Assembly (NCBI GenBank): GCA_029718625.1
Contig: CM056376.1
Coordinates: 112,014,112-112,078,111 of the forward strand
DNA length: 64,000 nucleotides
Reading direction: 5' to 3'
Source of the DNA: Synaphobranchus kaupii
Lineage: Eukaryota > Chordata > Actinopteri > Anguilliformes > Synaphobranchidae
The notes under the pieces were generated by a model. That model ran no database searches and was not told where the DNA came from. It saw nothing but the letters and a program-made list of their open reading frames with translations. Positions within the stretch are counted from its first letter, which is position 1. Each line of letters begins with the position of its first letter. Shown piece by piece: positions 46,376 to 60,430 of the stretch. The translations under genes were made by a program, and so were the position numbers.

Positions 46376-46523
46376 CTGGTGGTTAGCACTGCTGCCTCGC
46401 AAGAAGGAGGTTCTGGTTTTATACTATAGTTTCCTCCCACAGTCCAGAGACATGTAGCCCAGGGACTACGGATGTCGGGTCATCATTGTAAATGAGAATT
46501 TGTTTTCATTGTTAAATAAAGGT
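46376..46523 (+). mobile_element. Fragment of the fish SINE type seen at 29209
   Basis: ctggtggttagcactgctgc and tttcctcccacagtccagag match the head and body of the SINE at 29209, with an internal deletion. It is followed by a taaataaaggt-type tail and the ATT microsatellite. Confidence 0.65.
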
Positions 46524-46524
46524 A

Positions 46525-46577
<53 letters not shown>

Positions 46578-46582
46578 TTATT
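46524..46582. repeat. (ATT)n microsatellite
   Basis: About 19 units of TTA/ATT with one interruption. Probably grew from the SINE tail. Confidence 0.95.
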
Positions 46583-47707
46583 CACTCTGGGCCGAGGCAA
46601 CCCTACAACCTTTGCAAGTGTGGCTCTTAAAAAATATACGTTTGATTGCGAATGGCTGATCAGGCCATGTCCCACGTCTCCCTGATGTGGAATAACCCTG
46701 CTTGTGTCCGAGTAGCAGAGTGCATAATCTTAGGCTGTCAGGTTATGCGGCCGCGGTCACTTCCTCCTTCACTTCCTCTTTCTTGGCACGAGAGATGGTG
46801 AAAAGATACGCCCGTTAATCGGGTCATCACGCTGTGGGGAGGCTATTTTAATGAAGTAAACCTTCTTCCAATGTGGTGTCCGACTTGGCGCGAAAACAAA
46901 GGATTTGAACCCAAGTCTGCTGCTGATGATATGTGTAGCCTAATGTTATGATTTGATTTTAAAATGCGGGGCCCCGCCAGTCATAACAATGGGGCCCGAA
47001 ATGCAAGAGTTCCACACACAATGCGGCCATCTTGAGACAGAGCAACCCCCCACCCCCGAAACCCCCCAAGTGGCACTTGTACCCATGGTGATATGATGCT
47101 GTTTAAGCCTGGCAACTGACAGCCGCTCCACACAAGCACCAGGTTTGCCTGCATCGGCCAAAAGTAATCCAACCAAAGCCCTAAATCCTGTTAGCGTGAC
47201 TATACATAGGCACATGTATCACACCCATATACAGTTTATAAACAGAAGGCCTTTGCATTTCCTTTTTGTTAATGTCCATTTTTCTGGTGAGCCCCACGCC
47301 CACCCACTAAGTAATTGTGGAATTCCGATGGCGTGTTTTGCCTTGGGCTTCCCGGGATCTTTCCTTGAAAGGAAAAAACAGGACCGCCTTTGGATTCCGC
47401 AGTGCTGGGAATCACAACGGCCCCTAGCTGCAGTAAGCACTCTTGATTATTCTAAGGCTCCAATCCCTGCACAATCCCTTATTAACTGCTTACCAATGGT
47501 GACGCCGGCCTAGTACAAAGGCTCTTAGGTTTGACGTGTCTCTTATAACCTCTTGCTGCCAGTGACTTGCTAAGTAGGGAACTGACATCTGGTACTAAAT
47601 AAAAATTAAAGGTGAAAGTGTCTCCAAGTGTGTGTCCATCAAAGCTACCACTGGCCTTTCTGGGCTCCATTAGCTCATTAACACCAGCAAACAGGGTGCA
47701 GTGGATA
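46583..47707. other. No gene seen
   Basis: Moderate GC, short ORFs without recognisable families. Confidence 0.45.
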
Positions 47708-47709
47708 TA

Positions 47710-49283
<1,574 letters not shown>

Positions 49284-49446
49284 TATGTACGTACATGTAT
49301 AATAAAATGCATGTGCTTCCTTTATACAAACCCCAATTCCAAAAAAGTATTTAAAATGCACATGAAAGCAGAAAGCACTGATTTGTCTTTAACATATATT
49401 TAATTGAAAACAGTACAAAGAAAAGATGTTTTACCGTTTTAACCGT

Positions 49447-49820
49447 TTCTCCTGACTCATTTTCCTATTGAACTATGGAAAAATGAGTCAGGAGAAACAA
49501 CCCTTCAAGTGATCCATCCATATCTACTGCATATCTGGCAGCAGAGTGATGGTTTGAGGCTGGTTTCATACCTGAGACCCTTGATGACTTACAGCCATTT
49601 AGCCAACCATGGGTCCCATACTGTTCCAGTTTAATTTACAGCTAAATCTAGTCCCACCCCCCAATTCCCATAAAGATCCATTCAAATGCAGAGACGTTAT
49701 AGTATCGCTTGTAAGAGTACCAGAAAATAAGATGTCTAGAGTCTTTTGATGTTGTTGGGTCACAGACATCAGGAAGTCATGGCATGCAAAGGATATGCGA
49801 CCAAATATTAAAAATGATTA
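49447..49820. repeat. Second copy of the 24985-25625 palindromic repeat (right half)
   Basis: The sequence tracks 25275-25655 closely (atatctggcagcagagtgat, ttttgatgttgttgggtcac, gcatgcaaaggatatgcgac). The left half is reduced to a short hairpin at 49447-49500. Confidence 0.85.
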
Positions 49821-49849
49821 CTTTATTCTATATATAAATGCAGGGTTGG

Positions 49850-50070
49850 CAACCGTGCCAATAATTGTGGCAGACGTGGTTTTCTTAAAAATAATTATTT
49901 ATTGATGAGGGATTTTTTTTTCTCATAATAAATTTACTTCAATTAAAGGTTGGATTTTTCCTAATTTTTTCAGTGTGAGATTAAGCTAATTCACCAAACA
50001 GTGAATTTTTTATAACCCTTTTTACTCATCTTTACCAGGGGTGTCAATAATAGTGGAGGGCACTATATAT
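49850..50070. mobile_element. Tc1 right-end fragment
   Basis: Matches the 3' end of the Tc1 at 47710-49283 (attaaaggttgga, taattcaccaaacagtgaat) with gaps. No coding part. Confidence 0.75.
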
Positions 50071-50155
50071 GTAAAAGAGAATTTACAAATCACTGCTTTC
50101 TGCTTTTATGTGCATTTTACATACTGTCCCAACTTTTTTGCAATTGGGGTTTGTA

Positions 50156-53100
50156 TAATGAAGTATGTTATATATGTGCCACGGGTGGGACGTGAGGTTC
50201 ATATTGACTGATATGGACGGTGTTTTGATTAGATTTTTATTGTTATAAATGATTATCAGAAGTATGAGTTTGGGAGTTGGGGAGTTACTCAGAGATTGCT
50301 TTTGCATTTATTCCTTTCAAATACAGTGTTCAACTGGGCAATTCAGATATGCGTTAAGAATTAGATTTGTGTATGGATACGTTATGCTCCTTGGCTGACT
50401 TCAAATTGATAGGATTAAGGCCCTTTGTTTGCAATTGTAAAATACAATCTTTCCAACTAGCAGCTGTAGACATCTCCCTACCCCACAAATTATCAGCCAC
50501 AGTGTAGGTCGGCAACTTTTGGCATTAGTTTGCAAATCCCCCCCCCCCCCCCAATGTGGTGTAACAAAGTGAAATTTCACCATGCAATAAAAAAATAGAA
50601 ATATTTCACCCCATTCATTGCACAGTGACATAGAATTTCAAAGCAGAGTCAATTAAACCCTCACAAAGTGCAGGTTTTGGGCACTTTTGCAGATAACCCT
50701 TTAAATTCCTGTAGTGACGTTCCTGAAAACTGCTTTCTCTGCACACCCAGAGTCCCATTCGTGATCGCGGTCACGCCCCGCTGTGTAATTTGGCAGTAAA
50801 AGCACGTAAGCTCTCTGGGGTTGTAAATAAAATGTGACTCTTTGGCCTGTAAGGGAGTGATATGGGGAAAGGGGAGGAGGGGGGGGGGGGGGGGGGGGGG
50901 GGGCGGTGACTGGCGGAGTTGGTTATGGGTCTAAATACGTTTATCTCTGTCAATTAATCTGCCTACGGATCTGTTGGCTAGCTCAGAAAGCGCGAGCTGA
51001 GACGCTTGCCCTTGTGAAAATCCTGCTGGGGCTCATTTGGCTGCAGGCCATCTGCTTTTCTGAGGCTAAAGAATACAATTTCTAAATTTGAAAAGCCAGT
51101 GCCTTTCAGTTACTTCACTCTATAGTTAGTTATCTGTAAATATTTACTTTTTTGGCTTTGCAAAAAGACAGTATTAATAATAATACAAATAATAATGTAT
51201 TTATATATAAAATGCATAATATTAATAAATGTACTGCTAAATAATAATGAATCAGGGAGAGGGAATTGTTAAATATGATAAATATGCATGGAATTATCAT
51301 ACAACTAAATTTGGTCATATGGCCCCTGTTATTTGGATTGTATTAGATGCTTACCCCCTGTCTGTCTCTCTCTCTCTCTCACCACTGCTCTGCAATCCTA
51401 TTGCTCAGATAGCAGGCTCTGCAATGCCTTTGCCGAGATCACAGGCTGAGCATATGTGTGTAGGCTGTGTTTATGATCTATGCCATGCAAACAAACAGGG
51501 AGAGGGTCAAGATACAGCGTTTTTATTTATTTCATTATTAATTAAATGATTACTAGTAAATAATTACCTTGAGGTAAATCCTCAGCACTGGACAATCTGT
51601 GATTCCCTTTGACCGAGGCCCTGGAATGGAAATCCTGATTAGGAATATGGCCAAAACCTACTGAAATGTAGGCATCTTCACTGGGGAAAGCCCCATTTAA
51701 ATGAAAGAGATATATTGAGAGAAACGGCTGTTCCCCAGCTGAACCATGAAAAGACTGAAAATGACTGACCAGATATGTATTTCAAACCTTACTGTGGCCA
51801 TATATATACAGTATATATATATAATTTTATTTTTTAAATTTATTGAATTTATTTTTTTTGGCGGGGGGGGTTATTTTTTCTTTTTTAATCAAAACTGGGT
51901 GTCTTTCAGTAGGTCTTTGTGAGCACTGTTCCTGCCCCACAGTTCCCACCCCGTCCTGTTTTGCAAGGCTTGCACATAAACCCTGTATGGGCCTTAAATC
52001 CAACCACTGTGCGTTTGAAAGGTGATCCATTGTCATGGCACTGGGCCTGTTCTTCTGTAAATGCTTCCGCAGATCAGCACCTCTGTTGTTTCATATTGCT
52101 CACTTGTCACCAGGGTGTTATTTACAGGAGTTATTTAAGGTTAAGTGCAGTGCTCAAAGGCACAGCTGCAGTTCCACATCCGGGAATCAAAATGGCAACT
52201 GCACTGGCTTACAGCCTCCAGCTCTTTAAACTCTATAACTGTACTTCACTTCCTGTCTTCTCGTCTGGCCTGCCACACCCTCCATAAAACGTTATGTGCA
52301 GACCTCGGTCAAATACTTTATTTGAAAATACCCTAACTCTTACGCATGTATGGATCCTCAGATTTCCTGGGCTAAAAATCTTTCACGGTGCCCAACGCTT
52401 TTTCTTCTCTGCTTCTGATAGTGTCATATCTCTACTGAGTGACTGCGATTTCCAGTTAAAATTGGCTAGCATTGCCTCTCTGTGCGGTACAGACATGCAC
52501 TACCACTTGTGTGCCACATTGAGGGTTACCGGCTGTACGGGCCGAGGACCTGACCGGATGTGACTATGTACACCTTAATATTCTAAAATGCCTTACGCTT
52601 GTGTTCAAGGTGTGGGACTTCTGAGATATTTACACCCTGATGGCACATAGAACTCTGGCCACTGGAGATTCATTTTTACTCTCCCACTTGACTTTGCCAG
52701 GCGTGTTTCTGTACAGGTGCATTTTCTTTCCAAAGTGGTGTGTCTCTGCCTGCCAGGATTAATCACACAGAATACCCCAAGCTACTGGGCACGTGTGTGA
52801 CTTTTCATTGTGTCATCTTGTGAGGTTAGATTATTAGCTCAGCGGACGTGATGCTTGTGCAAAAGATGTGACTGCAGGCTGTTCTGCGCATGCGAGGAAG
52901 AGGACCCGTGCTGATCTTTAGCCTGTGTGGCACACGGGAGGAGGGATAATAGAGGAGGGATAAGACCATTGTGATGTCACCTTACTGGTAGAAAACAGAG
53001 GAGAGCTCCACGAATCACAGACTACAACAGTAAAGATCAGTAGAACAATGCTGAAGTACAGGCAGAAAGTATTCACCAGTCACCATTGACCTTGCTCTAT

Positions 53101-53867
53101 CGATTGTCACCAACATACTCTGTGATTGGTGGAGAGCTCCTCTCCGTTCTCTAAGTGAAACACACACAAGTCACAACTGTCCTATCCCTGGCTTATTATC
53201 TCAGCATGCAACTTAAGTCACCGCTGCTCATTGCATTTAATGAGAAATTTCCGAGGCCCGGCTAAAGGTTCCGGCCCTTGCTGGCCACAAGAGCATCTCA
53301 TCGGACCGCAAGCTGCTGCAAGAGAGTTAAACTGACCACTGCAGGGGAAAAAGTATCCTTGTAAAATGAAGACATGGATAGCTCTATTTTCGGAGATGGT
53401 ACTACTTGGAATTCCATACTCAGCCCCAATGCCCCCCCCCCCCCCCAATTCATGTTGGATTTATCAGGGCAGCAAAGCAGATGCTGGTGTGTTGAAGTGA
53501 CCCGTGGTGCATTGCACGACTAAAAATAGAGGCATCCAGGCATGATCCTCTTTTTAAAAAGGAAAAAAAAGGTTTTATTCCCCTGTTTTTTCCCTGCGTC
53601 ACTATGTACATGAAAGATAGGACACATAGAGGATTGTGGGTAATCATGCTGTTTGCATATATCCACCAGACTTTGTTACACAGTGTTAGATAATAAGCAG
53701 AAAGAATATAAGGAATAGAATCTCAGAGCAGCTGTCATGATTACAGTGATTGCGCTGGTTTGCCTCCTGACTTGGCTGAAACCGTATAACTGAATACTGT
53801 GCTGTCACAAAAAGTACTCCTCAACCAGTCAGTCTCTCGTTTCAGATCTTCTATATATTTTTTTACA
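50156..53867. other. Intron-like region, no gene seen
   Basis: Holds a C run at about 50539-50551, a G homopolymer at 50879-50903 and a short CT repeat at about 51362-51379. Several 60-120 codon ORFs occur, none with a recognisable domain. Confidence 0.5.
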
Positions 53868-54294
53868 GTTTGTGTGTGTGTGAACGTGTATCTGTGGGAC
53901 CTGTATGTGCTTGTTCTGTAAAACTGTGTGTGTGTTTGTGCGCCTGTATCTGTGTGACCTGTGTGTGCATGTTTTTAAAAAAGTGTGTGCGTGTGTGTGC
54001 ACGTGTATCTGTGTGACCTGTGTGTGCATGTTCTGTACAACTGTGTGTGTCTGTGTGCACGTGTATCTGTGTGACCTGTGTGTGCATGTTCTGTTATGTT
54101 TGTGTGTGTGTGTGTGTTTTGTGTGTGTGTCTGTGTGTGTGTGTTTTGTATATCTGTGTGTGTGTGTGTGTGTGTGTGTCTTTTGTATATTTGTGTGTGT
54201 GTGTGTGTGTGTGTGTGTTTGATCAGCATCATGAAAGCCTGTGTGCTGTGTGTCTGTGTGTGTGTGTTTTGTATATCTGTGTGTGTGAGAGGAG

Positions 54295-54338
<44 letters not shown>

Positions 54339-54342
54339 GCGT
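53868..54342. repeat. Compound TG-rich microsatellite/minisatellite
   Basis: Pure (TG)n blocks alternate with a longer unit containing gtatctgtgtgacctgtgtg and catgttctgta, repeated at least four times. The 217-codon minus-strand and 167-codon plus-strand ORFs are artefacts of the repeat. Confidence 0.95.
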
Positions 54343-57300
54343 GTGTATCTGTGCAGCGCCGCTTCCTTTAAAGCAGTCGGCTCACGTCCACATTCTTCTG
54401 ATCCCGCTGCATGAGAGTGTGGGGAAACTGCAGAACAGCAGACTGCTGGCAGTGCACACTTCTCCTTGTTTAACAGCACCACCCCGCCTTATAGAACCCA
54501 TTCTTTATGCTCGCTATTGCTAAAGAGTCAACCTCAGTCTCCCTATAGCTGAAGCAAAAGCATTACAAGCTGATGGGTCTTATGAGTCACGAAGGGGCAT
54601 GACTCAGTCGAATCCTGTCCGTTTTGCATTTGCACATTCGAGCTGACCCGGACCTGTACCTGCACTTTTTCGAATTTGAACCAAGCAAGCGAGATCTGAT
54701 CCAGAAATGGCCCGATTTTCATTTCCAGTGCCGGGTCGATTATAATCTGCGAGAGCTGGCAGTTAAGCCAACAACGGGCAATTTAGCCACGAGGATTGAG
54801 TCAGTGAATCGCAGAGCAGATGAATGCAGGCAGCCCATTCAACAAAGTCAAAATGGTACCCTGACAAGAGAAGACACGGAAAAACAGACCCCTATGTCAA
54901 TTATTAAATCTGACATTTTTTAAACCATGGTGATGTTTATCTCCAATTAATCTCCAATTAATTAATTTAACTTAATTTATGTACTGTAAAATACACCATT
55001 GCTAAAAAAAGCAAAGCAAGTTACCAAGCAGAACCTCCTCTACTGTAACATGACACCAGAATTTTCTGTTGCAAACAGAACCTGCTGAACCAAAACAACA
55101 GTCAGGATGGACGGGATGCATGAGCTGGATATAAGTATTTTAGTCTTATATTTATGCTTAAAATCTTATTTCTATTACTTTTTTTTGCTAAATAAGACAA
55201 AAATATTGCCAATGAGGTGGGTGAGACAGTTTTACTAAGATTTTGCCAATGGGGTATGATGGTTTCACTTGTCAAGTAAAAAGTAACAAAACAAGGTAAT
55301 ATTTTATACTTGAGAGAGAAAAAAGTCTCATTACAAGACTAAAACATTTGTTAACTCTATAAACTTCACCCCTAGTGGTTGAGACGTATACGTCTCAATT
55401 ACAGTATTCATGTTTGTCTGAAATTATAAACTACAGCTTTAAGAAAACCCCGTAAATTTTGACGCAGTATTGTTTAAAAGGGTAGCCTCTTGTGAAAACC
55501 TCAGCTTCTCCAGTTACACTGCCGTGCAATAAAATAGGAGAGAACTATTAATAGCCCAAAGCACTTACGACCCTCCTCTCGCCACAGCCACAGACTGAAA
55601 AATGCATAAAATGCACCGTTTATAGACGCTAAGAAAATCATGTTAACGTATAGAAACAATAATATTTTTTTTAAACGTTGTACAAATGAGCATTCGCCGT
55701 TTTACCTTGCTTACTGTACTATATACAGTACCTGATGCACTTTCGGTTTAGAAGATACTTAATTTTTTTCTCCAAAATCTCCCGTATAAATATGTTTAAG
55801 AAACCAAGTACTTACCAGTATATTCAGCTGCAGCTGTTTTCTGATTAACCCTGAAGAGTTTATCTTCTTACATTTCGCCAAAGTTCCGTACAGTCAACAT
55901 TTCCACAGCGACCACCTATCGCACTTGGGGCTGAAATACCTTGTTGTTGTGTAAAAACACGTGTGCTTTTGTACGTTTTAAAAAAAACATATTTAAATAC
56001 ATTAGACTACTTATGTTATGGTTATTATGTATATAGTGTATGTGCCTATTCTGAAATAAATGTATTCCGTTTCAAATTTCTGAATGATACTGCTTCGTCT
56101 TCAATTTGAACTTTATTCCATGGATGTGCAGGGAATATTTTTTGAGATATTGACAGTAGAAACTAGGTGGAAATTGCCTCTGGAGGGCCAAAAGTAAATA
56201 GAGTTAAGACAGACTTATTTTGCACTGTGTGGTTAGTCTACTCTATAGAATGTGTACTTGTAGTTCCTAAGCATAGAAAAGCACTTGCACCCTGGCCTGA
56301 AGCCTCATCGGTAAAGGAGCTGGCAGATGGGTTTACAGAGCAGGGCGTGTACGTGAATCTGTGGTCTGAGTCATCATGTGGAGCTAACGCGTCTGCATGC
56401 TGGTTTGTCCACATATTATCACATTTACTACTATTTTTCCATGCAGCAGGAAAATCTCTCTGATGAAAACATTGAGCAGATAAAAACAGACCACATCATG
56501 TATGAGTGCCACTGAATGACTAAGGAGTACCTTCATCCGATGTTTATGTATTTCATTTTTACAGGAAGCGGGCGGGGGAAGGGGAAGTGGCTGGAAGCTA
56601 CATTAACACTGACAAGCCATTTGAGATTTGATTAATTGTGTTGTTTCAAAATCATACTATTTCATCCCTTTTATTGTAGATGTTTTTAAGCTCGTTTGTG
56701 GATATGGATGCCTCGTGTTTTTACATCAGTCCATCATATGATTGATTGCAAAATGGTTCCTAGCTCCCCATTTTGAGCATGTAAATATACCTATACCATA
56801 TATCCCTGTACTCATAATGTAAACGATTATGATGACGAAGTTCAGACCCGATTCACTGAATGATGCAGCGATGAAGGTGTAGAAGAGACGGACATCAATG
56901 TTATAGTCCCTTAGGAAGGATAATAAAAGATGGCCGTGGTGTCACCTTACTTCCAGAAAATGGAGAGGACATCTTCTGGTGCCAACCCCATCGCTGGTGA
57001 GCACGGCCAAAAAGCTCAATTTTGGCCTGGCCCTGAACATAACACCCAGTTTCAGTTGAATGGTGTTTAGCATTCCCATTACACCAGGGTCCAGACTCTT
57101 ATTTCTGATTATTCTTTTAATGCTTTTTGTTTGGCAACCCAAAAAGCCTGTTGGTATGGAGGTGGCACCTGATGGTAGATTTAGAGATTTGTGTCCCCAA
57201 GACGTTACCGAGTTTTGCAGCTCTCCACCTGTGTTCCTTTGCTTCCCAACCCAACTGCCTCACTGTGCGCCGAGGAAATATGCAGCTGTGTCCTGTACCA

Positions 57301-57544
57301 GGCAGGTTCCGGTGGTTTTACACTTAAACTAAACGCTCATCTGCACATCTGCACACGTGCACTCTCGCACACACTTCCAGTGACACAACAGGTTTTTCCA
57401 TCATTACCTTTCAGCGGTCACAAACTTCATTATTATTATTATTATTATACATCGTATTTACATGCATCTTTCAAGAAGCTCAAGGACACTTACAATGATA
57501 AGGGGGAAACTCGCCTCAACCGCCACTAACGTGTAGCGGTGTAG
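54343..57544. other. No supported gene
   Basis: A 99-codon plus-strand ORF at 54624-54923 is open but lacks a family, a signal or neighbours that support it. A short TTA run lies near 57430-57446. Otherwise intron-like. Confidence 0.45.
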
Positions 57545-57895
57545 AGGTGGAGAGGGAGGGGAATGATTATTTAGGTGGCTGGTTGAGAGAGCCAAGTTTG
57601 GAATTCAGCCCGGACGCCGGGGAACCCCCTACTCTTTGCAAAGAGTGTCACGTGATCTTTAATGACCACATTGAGTCAGGACCTCGCTTTGATGTCTCAT
57701 CCGAAAGACGGTGTCTCCTGCAGCACAGTGTCCCCATCACTGCACCGGGGCATTGGGATGTATTTGTCCAGTGGGAAGATTGCCCCATACTGGCCCACCC
57801 ACGCCATTTCAGTTTTTCCAGGAGGTCTCCCATCGAACTACTAACCAAGCCCACGCCTGCTTTGCTTCAGCCATTTAAATGCTATAGCTGTACTT
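57545..57895 (-). mobile_element. 5S-rRNA-derived SINE
   Basis: On the minus strand the 5' part (57825-57880) reads aagcaaagcaggcgtgggct then tggttagtagttcgatggga, matching the 5S rRNA internal promoter (A box, intermediate element, C box) with changes. A body containing tctttcggatgagacatcaa and gtggtcattaaagatcac follows. 5S-derived SINEs (SINE3 class) are known from fish. It is not a functional 5S gene because the first part is missing. Confidence 0.7.
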
Positions 57896-58630
57896 GATCT
57901 TCAGACGTCAGACGGAGCACATCTGGCGAGGGCCGGAGGTGCAGATGGAGATCCAGGATGAGAGAAATGTTGTTTTTTTAATTTTTTTATTGTCTGCACA
58001 TTGATCTCAGCTCCATCTGAATTATTGACAGGCAGCCAAACCCGCAGCTGCAGCGGCCTGCTGTTTAAATGCGTTTGCTTCCATCCACGTCCTCTCTTCC
58101 CTACGCTAATAGGACTGGGCGCCTTCTGCCAGGCTTGATTTCATTAAATAATAATAATAATAATAATAAAAAACAGGAAACATCGAGTGTGTCCCTCATT
58201 TACATTTTAAGTGATTGTGATGTTTTTTTGTAACATATTCTATTGATTTTTACAATGAGAATTAGGCATAAAAGAGCCACTACAGAAACACTCTCCATAC
58301 TGTTAGCAACCCCCTTAGCGTAGAACTGTTTCCTTCTGAGGTTTCTATTTAACATTAAACATAAGCCCATAGCTTGGAAAAAAGGTATAACAAAACTTAG
58401 TAATTTCATCATGTAGGTTATGAAATGAATCCTGTTGGTTTGTTTGTTTTCTGCGAATGACCTGGTAGAGAGGCCCTTTATCAGAGCACAGTGGCAAACT
58501 CCATACAGTTACCACACAACCAGCCAAATTCAATTGAACACGCGTCTAATAGGACAGAACATACTGTGCTACAGGAAGGTGGAAACAGTCTATATGTAAC
58601 CTCCCTCCCAGCAGTAATCCCAGCTGGAGT
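57896..58630. other. No gene; possible 3' UTR of the minus-strand candidate
   Basis: Includes a short AAT run at about 58147-58168. No canonical AATAAA on the minus strand close to the candidate stop codon. Confidence 0.35.
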
Positions 58631-58766
58631 TTAGCCTCCTGTGGCCTGCTGCTGTTCCGCTGTGAATGTGCGGGAGCGATACGGCTTCAGCACCATGGAC
58701 AGCTGCGTCAATTTGAGAAGCCGTGTCCAGCCATTTGAGGTGCCTCCACTCCGATCCAGCAACTCT
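58631..58766 (-). CDS. Candidate last coding exon of an unidentified minus-strand gene
   Basis: The minus-strand acceptor cctctcctatctctacag precedes 136 nt. One leading base plus 45 codons read ELLDRSGGTSNGWTRLLKLT and onward to TAEQQQATGG and a stop at 58631. The phase fits the exon at 58995-59261 (two trailing bases + one). The product is a basic, partly helical C-terminus with no motif that I can name. It may be real or a chance ORF, since the same frame also reads through the CA-repeat intron. Confidence 0.3.
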
Positions 58767-58838
58767 CTGTAGAGATAGGAGAGGACGACAGTGTGACATG
58801 AGGTTACCTCCACTTTAAAGTCCTGGTGTTTGTGCATT

Positions 58839-58842
<4 letters not shown>

Positions 58843-58882
<40 letters not shown>

Positions 58883-58932
58883 TGGTGTGCGTGTGTGTGT
58901 GTTTCTGTTTGTGTGTGTTTTGTACATGTGCG
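58843..58932. repeat. TG-rich microsatellite
   Basis: (TG)n with interruptions. It would lie in the intron between the two candidate minus-strand exons. Confidence 0.9.
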
Positions 58933-58994
58933 TGTGCGATGAAGTGGGCTGGTCATTAATGGCTCTCATGGATATCAGACCCTGCAGATTAAAC

Positions 58995-59261
58995 CTGAGG
59001 CGAGTTCGTTTGTCGGTGGCGTATCGCGGCACGGACGGGGCGAGGCGCGGGTCCGTGGGTGGGTCCAGAGAGGGCCGCAGGCGCACAGGTGAGCGCAGGT
59101 GTGAGCTTTTGGGCAGAGCCGCAGGATGCTCGTCGTGCGCTGGAAGCCACCTGAGACCCACTTCCTCTCCCGGGACCTCAGAATTAATTAGCGCCGTGGC
59201 GACAGCGTGGAGGGCATGTTGGCTCATGCAGCTCCTGCGTGTATGAAGCGCGCAAGCGAGC
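58995..59261 (-). CDS. Candidate internal coding exon of an unidentified minus-strand gene
   Basis: A good acceptor (ctgactgttcccctgcag) and a weaker donor (cgcctcag|gtttaa) bound 267 nt open in one phase. The peptide begins LACALHTRRSCMSQHALHAV, likely helical, then a Pro/Arg-rich disordered stretch ending RYATDKRTRLR. Third positions are strongly GC-rich, unlike the flanks. No homologous family is recognised. It is antisense to slc24a2, so if real it belongs to a nested or neighbouring gene whose upstream exons are further right. Confidence 0.3.
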
Positions 59262-60430
59262 CTGCAGGGGAACAGTCAGTTGAAAGCTAGCACAGGGAGG
59301 GAAGGGGTCTAACATGCAGCGTTTAACATGCAGTAGAACAACGCTGGGAGATACCTGATGCGCCCACAAAAGCTGTCGCATGTTTTCGGACATTACCTGC
59401 AGTCTAATGCTTTGGATTCAATTAAATTCAGTCTTAATAAGCTCCAGTAATTAATAGTGCTGTGTGTTGAAATCTGAATTTGTATTCATGGGAATAATGT
59501 TGGATTAAAATCCTTTTGGCGCTAGAGAAGGGACATTGTGGCATGGCACAGCTATCTCTGGGTGTGTGCACGTGAGAGTGTGTGTGTGCATATGTGTGTA
59601 CACGGTATCCCTAACTGGCTGTGTATTGGAGCATCATGAACGTTGCTTCTTTTATGTGGCTTTCCTGGTAGTTTTTCTGCGTGGAATAATTAATAGAATT
59701 CCAAGGCTCAGCTCTGAATCTGGGATAATAAAACAGGAATAAGTCAGCTATGATGTCACCTTGCTAGTAGGAAACTAGACAGGGAAGAGCAGAATAATGT
59801 GACAATGAGAAGAACAGTTGAGATTTTAAGAAATAAAAACAAGTGTATCTAAGTGCATTTATTAAAATGAATAACCGGCAAATTGTTGTCAGCAGCTTCC
59901 CCTTCAGCAGCCATATTTGTTGGCTGTGCACACTGCACTACATTTCCAAACTGTTGGCCAACATAATTTAGCAAATGCCGTTGGCAAAGAGAAAACATTT
60001 TTTATGATCGCACACATTAGATAGTGCTAGCCTTGCTGAATGCACGTCTGCTGCCATTGCTGTGCGGTTTTTAAAACATTTTTTATTTGGCTGGTCGGGA
60101 AGGTCATCAGGTCAAGCCCCACCCCCTCCGCTCCCCCCATCCTCCCCCGCCCGGCCCGTGTGGCTTTGTCAGAGGTCTGTAAGGCAATCCTGTTCCCCTG
60201 GACACTTTTATAGCCCCGAGACATTCCATTCCGAGGAAAACAGAGCCTCAAGGTGAAAGGCTTGGAGAGAAGGTGAAATATGAAACACTATCGATCCGGG
60301 GGCTATTTTAAAAGCTTTGTTAATAGCTAATGTATGAGGCTACTGGAGGAAACACAAAAAAATCAAGGGCTGCTAGAGACCTTCTCATGTTGCTCTCGTT
60401 ATAATCCGGACGGACATATTAGTGGCGAGA
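59262..60430. other. No gene seen
   Basis: Short TG-rich patch at about 59560-59600 and a C-rich patch near 60115-60150. Nothing else supported. Confidence 0.45.

Larger units (their letters stand above)
49327..50153. mobile_element. Mariner-like element ends with nested repeats
   Basis: The ends caaaccccaattccaaaaaa and its complement (ttttgcaattggggtttg) are flanked by TA (49325-49326, 50154-50155). The subterminal text matches the family of 6466-7465. The interior holds the palindrome half (49447-49820) and a Tc1 end fragment (49850-50070) instead of a transposase. Confidence 0.85.

Noticed and set aside
46466..46675. Asn-rich ORF
   Set aside because: Translation of the (ATT)n microsatellite.
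53829..54482. 217-codon minus-strand ORF rich in His and Thr
   Set aside because: It is the translation of CA/TG repeats and has no non-repetitive coding part.
54624..54923. 99-codon plus-strand ORF
   Set aside because: Open and not low-complexity, but no known motif, no splice-site support and no neighbouring exon. Not enough to call a gene.
57825..57880. 5S rRNA gene
   Set aside because: Only the internal promoter portion is similar, with several changes, and it is fused to a SINE body.
58830..59246. 138-codon plus-strand ORF
   Set aside because: Begins in the TG repeat, and its rest is the shadow of the better-supported minus-strand frame.
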